Shown here: positions 45,001 to 54,900 of the stretch, piece after piece
Layout of the letters: each line of letters starts with the position of its first letter
Numbering within the stretch: the first letter of the stretch is position 1
DNA from: Hybos culiciformis
Lineage: Eukaryota > Arthropoda > Insecta > Diptera > Hybotidae
Length of the DNA: 64,000 nt
Reading direction: 5' to 3'
Assembly: GCA_964007475.1 (NCBI GenBank)
Contig: OZ023274.1
Location: 82,657,303-82,721,302, forward strand
Notes under the pieces: model-generated
The model's input: only the letters and a program-made list of their open reading frames with translations
Database searches by the model: none
What the model was told of the DNA's origin: nothing
Made by a program: the position numbers and the translations under genes

Positions 45001-47265
45001 TTATTATACATTGCTTCGCATAGTTATATACGTTTATATAGCGATGAGATGATGATTTTTATTGCTTTGAGATAATTTTAATAAGTGATTGTTTTGGTAA
45101 ATCATTCAAACCGAAAAAATTTAATTATAAAAAATGTTTCAGGGCCCCGTTATTGAAAATATCTCTCAAAGATGTGGTGGCTTTTTGAAATTTTTATCGT
45201 TACGTGGATGCCAATCAGTAGGAGATATTTCCATTCGGTATTTCTGATTAAATTTTTATATTTCTGAGATTTTCATTTTTAGAACAATTTTTTTAAATTT
45301 TTTATTTATATTTTTTTATTTTAGGACTTTAGCTAACCACTGCCATAATATTGAACATCTAGATTTATCTGAATGTAAAAAAGTTACAGACTCATCAACA
45401 CAATCAATAAGTCGTCATTGTTTTAAATTAACGTCAATAAACTTAGATTCATGTTCTAGTATAACGGATAATAGTTTGAAATATTTGTCGGATGGATGTC
45501 CAGTAAGTATAACATTATTTTGAGTAATACCCTCAAAAATTTCAGTAAAAATAAATTTATTAGAATTTATTATTCAGTAAAAATAAATTTATTAGATGGA
45601 AAGGATATGTACCATAAAAAGTTTTATTTTCACACGGAAGTAAGAAATTTTGATAATGTATCTCGGAGAGTGAAATTTTAGCTTTATTTCAGCGTTTGAC
45701 TTTTTTTTTATCTGTTTTCTTTACTTCACAAAAGGAAAATCTGGCTCAAGAAATATTTGATTAAATAAATCTAATAAAAATTTTAAAATTTAATAAACAA
45801 AATGTAAAATAAAATTCAAATAAGATTTTTAAAATTTCTCAGTCTATTATATTACAAACAATATAAGCTAAAACTTTCTTTTATTCGTAGAATTTGACAG
45901 AAGTTCATGTATCATGGTGTCACTTAGTTACCGAGAACGGCGTTGAAGCAATTGCTCGTGGTTGTAATAAGTTAAAAAAATTTAGCAGTAAAGGTTGCAA
46001 ACAAGTCAATGACAATGCCGTTTCATGTTTAGCGAAATTTTGTCCCGATTTAATGGTATTAAATCTACACAGCTGTGAGGTATATCAATAATATATATTA
46101 AATTAGTTTACACATAATAACAAAAAATGCATGTATTTTTTTCCGTTTAGAATATAACTGATGTTTCAATACAACGTATAGCAGAACATTGTTTAAATTT
46201 ACGAAAATTATGTGTGTCTAAGTGTGCAGAATTAACAGATCATTCATTAATTAGTTTAGCTCAACATAATCCATTATTAAATACTATAGAAGTATCTGGC
46301 TGTCATCAATTTACTGATTTAGGGTTTCAAGCTTTGGGTAAAAATTGTAAATATTTAGAACGGATGGACTTAGAAGAATGCAATCAAATAACTGATTTAA
46401 CTTTGGCTCATTTAGCGACTGGATGCCCAAGCTTAGAAAAATTGGTAAGAAATATAAAATTTTATTAAAAAAAATATATTAATCATATAAAAAAATATTT
46501 TATAGACTTTATCACATTGTGAATTAATAACTGATGATGGAATACGGCAGCTGGCAGCAGGTAGTTGTGCAGCTGAGAGTTTATCCGTCCTAGAATTGGA
46601 TAATTGTCCATTAATAACAGATCGTACATTAGAGCATTTAATAACATGCCATAATTTACAAAGAATTGAGCTATTTGACTGCCAAATGATAACAAGAGCG
46701 GCAATACGAAAATTGAAGGTTAATAATTTTTTTTTAGATATTTACTTATTGCGTTTTTCAATAACTTAATGTTCCGTATATAAACACAGTTTTTAAAAAT
46801 GAAATTTTTAATAAGTATATTTTGAATTATTTTCAAAGTTTTAAAAACGAATTAGAATCAATTACAATATTATTTTCGTTATTCTAGTTTCTAAAGAACG
46901 AAAACCAAAAAAACCTATTTCCGCCAATAAGTTTTTAAATATCACAATTATTACAAAAACTCAATGAATATTTATATCATCAATCAATCTTATCACTAAA
47001 TCTTTAAAACTTAAATCAGAAAAAAATTGTATTATATACATACATATTTTTTAGTTTTTTACTACTAGTTTTATTACTATCTATAATATTACTACTATAA
47101 GAACTTTAGTTTATAATTATGAAATAAATAGACTTTTTATTAAGTAAATTTTTTTTTTAGAACCATCTACCAAATATTAAAGTTCATGCTTATTTTGCAC
47201 CGATTACACCACCACCAACAACTCAACATCGCCCACGATATTGTAGGTGTTGTGAAATTCTCTGA
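33028..47265 (+). CDS. FBXL20: F-box/LRR protein, FBXL2/FBXL20 type, nine coding exons, complete
   Basis: Coding exons: 33028-33072, 34012-34125, 44096-44179, 45143-45237, 45325-45502, 45891-46079, 46151-46444, 46506-46718 and 47161-47265. All are GT-AG and join in frame to 438 residues plus TGA (human FBXL20 has 436). The F-box is about residues 28-70 (QLPKEILLRIFSYLDVVSL, then RCAQVSKFWNVLALDG), the part that binds SKP1. Cysteine-containing leucine-rich repeats run from about 90 to 405, with blocks such as LEEC.QITD and LSHCELITDDGIR. The C-terminal part has PNIKVHAYFAP and ends CRCCEIL, so the last four residues, CEIL, form a CaaX box of the geranylgeranylation type. The family forms SCF ubiquitin ligases; FBXL2 is prenylated and FBXL20 acts at synapses in mammals. 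The start exon encodes MDDDSIDILPDNIYI. An alternative start may be at 17158. Intron 2 is about 10 kb and filled with transposon remnants. Confidence 0.95.
34303..34867 (-). mobile_element. 5'-truncated non-LTR retrotransposon (jockey/CR1-like) with poly-A tail and frameshift
   Basis: On the minus strand the fragment encodes the C-terminal end of a LINE reverse transcriptase. RPKLEYNSHIWAGAP lies near 34864-34820 and HPYFVKIP, TSRMWNALP and the final VNDYLL lie further on, ending at a stop at 34394-34392. A one-base frameshift near 34714-34719 breaks the frame. After the stop come about 60 nt of 3' UTR and a poly-A tail (T-run on plus, 34303-34330). 5' truncation and the A tail are typical of LINE copies. 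Inactive. Confidence 0.85.
34944..35112 (+). mobile_element. Degenerate partial copy of the Harbinger-type MITE
   Basis: The segment from GAACGACACGATTTTAC to AAATTTCCCATAACAAACT and then TACTTTTAAGTG follows the internal sequence of the MITE at 50057-50447 in the same orientation, with many differences and no terminal repeats. It lies just upstream of the complete copy at 35126 and is inverted relative to it. Confidence 0.65.
35126..35523. mobile_element. PIF/Harbinger-type MITE, complete copy 1
   Basis: 398 bp with terminal inverted repeats starting GAGCCCGTTCCCAAACTGA and a 3-bp TAA duplication (35123-35125 and 35524-35526). The TAA target and the G/C-rich terminus are the Tourist/Harbinger pattern. 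The copy at 50057-50447 is the same family in reverse orientation, well over 90% identical by eye. Non-coding. Confidence 0.88.
35893..36679 (-). mobile_element. Non-autonomous hAT-like element with an N-terminal zinc-finger relic
   Basis: Termini TAGGGTTACCAGA and, in reverse complement, TAGGGTTGCCAGA. ATTTAAT is duplicated at both sides (35886-35892 and 36680-36686). The element is 787 bp. On the minus strand, around 36270-36100, one frame begins MPKRKCQF. After a frame change it reads CRDCNSSFSISHGLSDIKNH, followed by QKHKSAV. This is the C-x2-C...H...H zinc finger typical of the N terminus of hAT-family transposases. The rest of the transposase is missing, so this is an internally deleted copy. 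The observed duplication is 7 bp, where hAT elements usually make 8. Confidence 0.75.
36687..39252. other. FBXL20 intron 2, no feature seen
   Basis: A+T-rich intron sequence with short tandem TACA/TATA runs near 37540-37570. Open frames at 37151-37357 and 38146-38367 have random A+T-type composition and no motifs. Confidence 0.5.
39255..39620. mobile_element. TA-flanked MITE with 16-bp inverted termini
   Basis: The left end CCGTATCTGCACTTG and the reverse complement of the right end, CCTTATCTGCACTTG, differ at one base. TA flanks both sides (39253-39254 and 39621-39622). Inside, GTCTGCAAACT occurs three times (about 39463, 39484 and 39503), and a related AAAGGTTAG stretch follows. 366 bp, non-coding. 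The TA duplication suggests mobilisation by a Tc1/mariner-type transposase. Confidence 0.78.
39623..42779. other. FBXL20 intron 2, no feature seen
   Basis: A+T-rich intron DNA. A small perfect hairpin, TTTTAGG...CCTAAAA, lies near 41692-41712. No exon-like segment or terminal repeat was recognised. Confidence 0.5.
42780..43495 (-). mobile_element. Deleted hAT element with a broken transposase remnant
   Basis: Termini CAGGGGTGTCAA at 42780 and TTGACACCCCTG ending at 43495: 12-bp perfect inverted repeats of hAT type. On the minus strand the C-terminal part of a hAT transposase is readable in pieces: NFPNMLAQ, EEFGNRFEYFKKL, HKFWKNLVDG, CPNLKKCA and then the dimerisation-domain signature STYLCESAFSQTKIIKSKYR and LTDEHLEFGSLNIAFSS. 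Stops and frameshifts separate these pieces, so no protein is made. It resembles the GTF2IRD2/ZBED5-like branch of hAT. The 8-bp flanks (ATCCACTA and CTCTATAC) no longer match. Confidence 0.85.
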
Positions 47266-50056
47266 GATCAGGCTATTGGCCTGATACATAAGATTTTATG
47301 TAAAAGCCGTGATGACTGATATATTAATTTAATAATAGTTTTTCTAATATTATTAGGTTTATTAATTTTAAGTCATTATTTACTTAAATACATTGTAGAT
47401 GTAAGTTTATTGCATTATATTCATTTATTTTTTTATTTTATTTCAGACATATTTTTCAAAAATTTCATAAATATTTCAATTTGATTAAAAAATACCTATA
47501 TTGTACATAAAAATTTAAACTTTGATTTAAATCTAAAAAACAATGATAATAATTATGTAATAGTTAGTTTAGTTTCCTTGAAATAATTTTTACTTTTTAT
47601 TTTTTGAAAAAAGTATTTATTATTATGAAGGTGGGAAATTTTTCCACTTAAATTTTCGTCATTCAATTATATTATTATTAATATTTATTGTAGAAGCTGC
47701 AAATGGAGTTTTATAAAAATAAAAAAAAAAACTCCGTATTAGAGTAGTTAATTGATTCATTTAACTAAGATAAAAAAATAGCCTCGTATAATAAATTTTT
47801 TTGTAATTTTTAATATAAAATATAAAAATTAATAAAGTAGGTTTTAATTAATATATTAAACTAACCAAACCGAACGTATTAAAATCATAAAAAAATGTTA
47901 TGTTGTAATTTTTTTTAATGTTTTATTCTTACTTACTAATCTTACAAACAGTTCAAACCGTTAAAATTTATCAGATATATTATATTTTCGCTTTTTTTGT
48001 ACATTTTGTTCGTTGTTTTTTGAATGATAGAAGTCGAACACCTATTATTTTATTAAAGATATTCACCCGGAAAAAATTATATAAAATATTTAACTAAGTG
48101 GTAAAATTATTGAAAATAATTCATATTAATCCTTTTTTCTAATATTACACACTCGCATTCCCAATTTTTTTAATTTTCTTAATTTAATTTTCAATTTAAT
48201 TTAATTTTTAATTAATATAATAATAATTAAGAAAAATTTTGACATATCACTTTTTTGACAACTGTCAGAATTGGAGTGTAACAAACTTTTTATTTATTTT
48301 TTAATAAAATACATTTTCTTTAAACCTAAATATATGAGGCTGATGCGGCTTTATTATTATAAAGTGAAATAAAATGATCTGACAAATTTTAATGAGTTTA
48401 ATAACAAAAAAGTTCCCTGATCCTAAAAAAAAATTATGGTTAATAAGACAATATATTTTTTTAAATATTGATAACTTATATATTTTAAATTTTAACTGAA
48501 TATTTTTGGGACACACACAAATCAATTATAAATCAAAAAAAATTGTATTTAATTAACTCATTTGTATTTTTAATTATATAAATATTATAGAATATACCAA
48601 TAATAATAGTAATTTGCATTACATAAAACATGAAAAAAACAAAAACATGCTTCTGTCGACTCCATAATAGGTTTAAGCTGTCTTAAAGTCGTAGTTCAGG
48701 TGTTATTTGTCATGTGCCCATAATAGCATAAAATCTATTAAATTTGTAACAATAAATGGATGAAATCTAGGTAAATTTTTTTTGTGAAATTGTATTCACA
48801 GCATCCCTTTTCAATAACTTAATTCCATATACAATATATTTAGCTACAAATACTCAATTACGCTAAGAAATTACTGGTGATTCAAATTTCACTTTCAACT
48901 CGAATAAAATAAAATAAATCAGAGTTCGAGAATTTATTTATTTTATTTATTTACATAATATTTTTTTTAACAAAAAATTTTTAAAGTAATTTTGCAGTTG
49001 GTGATATGCTGTGAACAGAATAACATCAAATATAATTATTAGAATATTATTTAAACAATATATGTACATTTATTATGTAATGCAAATTTCATTTTATTTT
49101 TTGGTAAAATTAACTAATTATAAAAATAAGTGTCATACCAATTTTTCTACCGTATTCACATGATTATAATTATGAAATATTTGAAATTATAAATTATAAA
49201 AATATATTAACAAAAAAACGTTTAAAAATTAACTATACCACATACGTATGCTTAATTATGCAACGTGCAAATAATATTAAAAAAAGCAAAACTGATAATA
49301 TATTCATATGAAAATATAAAATTTTACCAATTTGTTTTAATACTATCTACCTACTACTCCTTCCTTTCAACCCACTATGCTAGTAAGCACTATGTTAACA
49401 TAACCCATCCAATTATATTAAATACACAATTTAAGTTTATTTCTAAGAATTTTGTTACCATTCTCGTCTCGAATACATGTCGTATAAAAGACTTTAAATA
49501 TGTATACAATGGGATACCTCATTTTATCTTGTAAGTACTGCTGATGTCTTGTTTTTCTTATTATTTTGAAATAAATATATGTGAAGTTCGAGCCTTTTGA
49601 AAAGAATACTGCAATGTGCACATACATCTTCAGTGTATTGCCACTTCCAGAGCATTGCCATTGGTGCTAATAGGTGTAAAGTTGGGCTAGAGTAAAATTG
49701 CCCATCATGGGTGTTCGTCTAATATTTGACAGTCGTTCAGAATGACCCTTTTATTCTTCAAAATAATTTTTAGTTAAATTAAGCTGATCAATTTTGTCCT
49801 CCTAAAAGAAGATATTAGCAAAAAATTAAAAATATTCTGAATATGTCCTCCTTTTAGGAGGACAAAAATGGTCAGCTTACTTAAATGAAATCATGACTGT
49901 GAATATTGATCCTTCAACAACTATAATGTTTGTTAATAGCTAATTTCAATGTTAATGGTAGGTACGTTCAATTATAAATTTTTAATTTCAATAAATAAAT
50001 TAATTTAAAAACTAACCAACTTTACAGTTTTAGAAGCTCAATACAAATATAACAAA
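47266..50056. other. Region downstream of FBXL20: 3' UTR then intergenic
   Basis: The 3' UTR of FBXL20 begins at 47266. Several AATAAA-type signals occur within 600 bp (for example near 47829), but none can be chosen. The rest is A+T-rich DNA with no convincing gene. The only structured item is the small inverted repeat at 49780-49879. Confidence 0.5.
49780..49879. repeat. 100-bp mini inverted-repeat element
   Basis: TAAGCTGATCAATTTTGTCC, followed by TCCTAAAAG, is matched in reverse complement at the other end with two mismatches over 28 bp. The right half also contains the perfect palindrome GTCCTCCTTTTAGGAGGAC. The ends start with TA. A minimal MITE or a hairpin is possible. Confidence 0.6.
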
Positions 50057-50447
50057 GAGCCCGTTCCCAAACTGAGACTATTTTAGAAACTGAAAATTTT
50101 TTTTAATTTCTAGAATTTCTAGTTTCGGAACGACACCATTTTACGCTGTTATTTTACAATTATTTTACAAATCAAGATTTTTTGACGTTCCGAAATGATA
50201 TTTTATATTTTAAAAATCTGCAAAGGGAAATTTTAAATTTCCCATAACAAACTCAGTTTATAGGTGTACTTTTTAGTGCACGTGCACCTCATTTTTAAAA
50301 TAAACAAAAAATTGAAAATTTAAGCAGACGTTGCAGATGATACAGATTAAATGTCAAACCTATTTCAATTTCTGAAAAAAAGGAATTTTCTTTAGCAGAA
50401 AAGGTATATTTTACGATTTAAAACAGTCTCAGTTTGGGAACGGGCTC
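50057..50447. mobile_element. PIF/Harbinger-type MITE, complete copy 2
   Basis: 391 bp with the same termini as 35126-35523 (GAGCCCGTTCCCAAACTGA) but in the opposite orientation. AAA flanks both sides (50054-50056 and 50448-50450), consistent with the 3-bp duplication of this superfamily. Non-coding. High identity to copy 1 indicates recent activity of the family. Confidence 0.88.
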
Positions 50448-50661
50448 AAAGTTTACACAAAACAGGATTATGACGCAGTTTTAAATCAAAAATTATTTAA
50501 GAAAAAATCTTCAAAAATATATTAATGCTTTATCAAAAATGAAAAAACCGTCAATGAATCTATAAGAAATGTCGCAGTGGAGTTTAAAGATAAGAAAAAG
50601 AACATTTATTAAAAATTTCAAAATAATGTGAACCAAAAAACTGATTATATTTCGATTCAAA

Positions 50662-50853
50662 TCAGTGTAAAAAATAGATCAAAATCAATGTTGTGATTTC
50701 AGCTGGTTCTAAAATTTCCCTCCCTTCTATTTGCTCACCACAAAAAAGTTTGGGAGGAATTTCAGGGACTTCCAAAATTATTGCTTTTCTTTCAAAAGTC
50801 AAAAATTTTTCTTCTGACATAACCTTAACACCCTCTATTGAACAACAAATAAA
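50662..50853 (-). other. Coding-like fragment of unknown family
   Basis: The minus-strand frame is open for 63 codons and contains a Met (50820-50818) starting MSEEKFLTFERKAIILEV, followed by PEIPPKLFCGEQIEGREI. The Glu/Lys/Pro-rich composition is typical of real protein. The plus strand of the same stretch is also open but reads Ser/Phe-rich, as antisense of such a sequence would. The plus strand has an acceptor-like TTTCAG (50702) and a donor-like GTATGC (50878), so a plus-strand exon cannot be excluded. It starts about 200 bp after a MITE and lies about 1.05 kb before the kinesin start. Family not recognised. Confidence 0.3.
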
Positions 50854-50950
50854 TTACCTGTCGTCGATTCAAAAAGTATGCTTTATTTTTTTATTTTTTT
50901 TTATTTTCTTCAAAACGTTAACCCTAGATTCCAGCAATCAAACACTCTGA

Positions 50951-51901
50951 CACACACACAACAAATCTTATTAGAAAAATTTCCAATTCCAATTCAACCA
51001 AATGTGAAAAATTCTTGAAGATGGACGGACGTAATTTCATTGTTAGTTAAATAAGAAAAAAAAATATTGTAGAAATTATTTTAAAAATGTTAGTAAAAAA
51101 TAAATATAATTAACAAAATATAAAAAAACTTTCAAGTAATTTTAATTTAATTAATAAAATTTTTAGATTTAAAGAATTGAAAATTAATTTTGTGTTATTG
51201 TTTTCTTAAGGTTTTTTTTTTTAAAGAAAGAAAAAAAAAATAAAAAAAAAATCGATTTTTTTTGTTGTGTGTTGTGTTGTCTGTATGGTGTTTTTTTTTG
51301 TGAGGAAAAATTCAAGGAAAAAATTTCCAAAAAAAAAATTAAAATTAATTTTTTTTATTCCTCAAATTATTGAAATTAATTTTATAAAAATTTGTAATAT
51401 AAATCGAATTTTAATTTAAATATTTACTATTTAAAATTAAAATAAAGTGAAAACAAAAACAAAGTTATCTAGGTACCTGTTAAAATAGAAAGAAGTGTAA
51501 ACAAGTTTTTATTTCAAATAAGAAATTCATATTAGATTCCATTTCCGTCTTTAATCTTCTCTAATTGGATTCGAAAAAAGTATTATATTCCAGTTTTAGA
51601 TATTTTTCACGAAAAATTTACAAATTTTTGGAAAAAAATTTAACTAAAATCAAATCAATTCTAAAATTTTTTTTAATATTTGCATTTTTCTCACTGTAGC
51701 TGTCAAAATTTTTTTTTTAAGCTATATTCGTGTCGTTTATTTTTTTTTTTTCGTTGGACCAATTTTATGAGAAAAGAAGCTTTTTTTTATCTTTTTTATC
51801 TTTTAATAGCATTGCAGTCAAAAGGAAAAGTAACTAGACAATAAATTGTGAAAAAAAAAAATATTTTCAAAAAAAAAACATTTTGACAAAAGTTTGATAA
51901 A
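50951..51901 (+). promoter_or_regulatory. 5' flank and probable 5' UTR of the kinesin gene
   Basis: A+T-rich sequence with long T and A runs and a GTGTTGTGTTGT stretch near 51267. No TATA box or splice junction of a leader exon could be assigned. The base context before the ATG is AAA. Confidence 0.3.
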
Positions 51902-51956
51902 ATGTCAACTGATAAGATTAAAGTTGCTGTTAGGGTGCGACCCTTCAACAGACGAG
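51902..51956 (+). CDS. Khc-73: First coding exon of a kinesin-3 (Khc-73/KIF13 type), 5' partial gene
   Basis: The ATG opens MSTDKIKVAVRVRPFNRR, the start of a kinesin motor domain: the first beta strand and the KVAVRVRPFNRR block. The exon ends at a good donor (GAG|GTAAGT) after one base of the next codon, which would complete as Glu or Gly; NRRE is conserved in the KIF13/Khc-73 group. The Asn-Arg-Arg after RVRPF favours KIF13/Khc-73 over KIF1A/unc-104, where Ser-Arg is usual. The family comprises plus-end-directed microtubule motors for endosomal and polarity cargo. Only this exon is in the window. I found no later exon in the remaining 12 kb, so intron 1 is longer than that. Confidence 0.82.
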
Positions 51957-54900
51957 GTAAGTTTTATATAATAATAATATGAAGAAATTGATATTCTTAA
52001 GAATAAGAAAAAGAAAACTATGGTTTGGCAAACCTTTGAACCAACAAGAGATGAAAAATCCTTAATTCTGTTTCAATTAATGTAATGGCAGTGGCCATTC
52101 CTGCTAATTAAGTATAGACAACAAATCTATATTATCAACGCAACACAACAGTATTTTAAATTCAGCAACTTTTTGAATTGAAAGTTTTAGTTTAACTATT
52201 GAAGAGATCGATCAATAAGACAAAAAAATAATATAACGATTTTAATCAAAGTTTGAAATGAAAAAAGAATCAAAAACATCTGCGTTTCAGTTTTTTACGT
52301 AAATCTGTGTATACATATACCTAAGTAAGTGACTTATTCGAATTATCTGATGATTATTATAAGTATACCTACCTAGGGATGTAGATGACAGGAGAACTCG
52401 GGGAATGGCGTTCCCACTTTTAATGAAAGCATTCCCCCCTAGAATGCTTTGATATTTTTAGATTAAAAATAAATCTAATAAATTTATTAAAAAAATTAAA
52501 ATTGTAATTTGTCATCGGAATATTCTTGTTTGAATGTCCAAATAGTGCCTCATATGTCCAAAATTATACCGACAGAGACAAAATCATATAAAATTTTAAT
52601 TTATGTAAGTATTCATTGAAATTTGTATGAAAATTGAAAAATTTCATTTGAGCTATAACGAATGCATAAACACATGCTTCATACGAATGCATAAACATTT
52701 TGCTACATTTGATTTATATTTTATTTTTTAAGACTATAAAATACACCTTTGAAAAAGGAGGAGCCAGTTCCATAATTTCTTTTGTTGTACCTATATTTTT
52801 AGGGACCAAAATATTTATTTACGTCATTCTGTTGAAAGATTATATTATATATTGCGCTTTACATATATTTTTATTACTTATGTACCTAATAGCCTAATAA
52901 TTAAGTTTAAGTACAGATAAAAATAAATTCAACGAATACTTATACGGTATATGTGCTATTTGTTGTCAAAACATCATAATAATTAAAAAACCCAAAAAAA
53001 AAAACCCTGCAAAAACAATAACATTTAACTAACTTAATTTTAAAAAGTAATTTAATTTTTAAATAAAAGTTAAACATTTTTTGTTCATAATTTTGTAATC
53101 CAAAAATAATAATTTTTAATAACATTTTAATGACCTTCTTTTTCTTTTTCAATATAATTTTTTTTTTTTTTGTGTTTTTCTGTTTTCACTTATAAGTAAG
53201 TATTTTTTTTCCTTGTATTTTTTTTTTTAATTTGACCATAAATACTTGTATTTCAAAATCATAGTTATAATTGAAACAATAACAAAAAAAAAAGGAAAAT
53301 TGGAAAAAATTAAGTATAAATCTTATTAAAATATTATTTTTACATTTTTTCAACTTAAATCGTTAGATTAAACAAAATTAAATTCAGAAATAGGTAAGTA
53401 TGGGTACATAAAATTGTAATTTTTTTAATTAAAATAATATATGCTTTTGGAAGGGATTAAATTTCAATTCCTTAAACAATTCTATGGATTTTAACATAAC
53501 ATTTGCTAAAATAAATGGTTATAGACTCAGTTATAGATAAGTGTGTTATTTAGACATAACTAGGCTAATACGAATTAAAAATGGTTTTAAATTGTGTATA
53601 TTGGGTATTGAAGATACATATTAAAATCAAAATGCAAATACATTTATCATGTTGATCATGTTTGACATGTTGATGAAAAAAAACAGTATTCAATGCGACA
53701 TTTAATCCTTTAGTTATTCTGGTATTATACGTTTTTGATTATTTATAGATTTACAGAATTATCTCAGACGTTAATTTTTGTGATTGCTTTAAATTTACAG
53801 ATACATACTTGATCACTGCTTAATTAAAAAAATATTTTTCCCTTGAGTTTGTCCCATTTTTATGCATAAAAAAGTAAGATATCTTCAGCTCGATCTTCAT
53901 CCTATCTTAATTCTAACTAATGATCTCAAATTGATATTCTCAATACTTACGTCTAATATTTATAATAATTTAAAAATATCTTATAGGATATCTTATTGAA
54001 TACTTATTAATTTTTGTCTAATGATTAATTTATAATAAAAATAATTGATTAGATACACAAATAATAAAGTGAAAATAATTAAATCATTAAACAAATGTTT
54101 TTTATTTTCAAAACTATTCTAGTCATGTCATAAATTTTTGAATCACGTTTCTTTCATTAGTCATGAATTAAAATTGGAAAAAAAAAAATAAGCTAAGTAA
54201 GTACTAACTTACAACTTCTTGTTATTTTTTATTTTTTTATTTTTCAATTTCCTTTTTTTTACATCATCATATTTTTTAATTTTTATATTTTAAATTTTTT
54301 TTTTTATATTTTTTTGCGATTTTTTTTTCACAGACATTGAATTTTCTCTGAGTCATAACCTCCAGTGATATTAATTTTATTTTTATTTCTTATATATTTT
54401 ATTTAATAATAATAATAAGTATGTAGGTATATGTAACTATATCTATATGTTTCTACCATACTTTATTTATATAAAAATATAAATACATACATTTATGTGG
54501 TTTATTAAATTAATAAACATTTTTAGGCATGATAACTCTATAGAGTCTATCCAAAACGTAATCAGAGAATTTAATATAAATACAAGAAATAGTATTAAAA
54601 ATTTACTATAAAATAAATTTTATTAAATGTTCTTACCGACTTTTAAAAAATTAAAATCAGTAAGTAAGTAAATATAGGAAAAAAAATGTAGGTATACCAT
54701 AAGTTAGTTATTCTTATTTTTAAGAACTTGTACACTTATAAGTATGTAAATATATTTAATAAAAGTTATTGGAAATACTTACACATCTCTATTAAAATAT
54801 TTGTTTTAAAGTTTTAAATGTCAAGAATTAGTTATTATAACTAATACATTCATTCTAATAAAATAATTCGTAAGCATAGGACGTGTTTTCAATTTATTTT

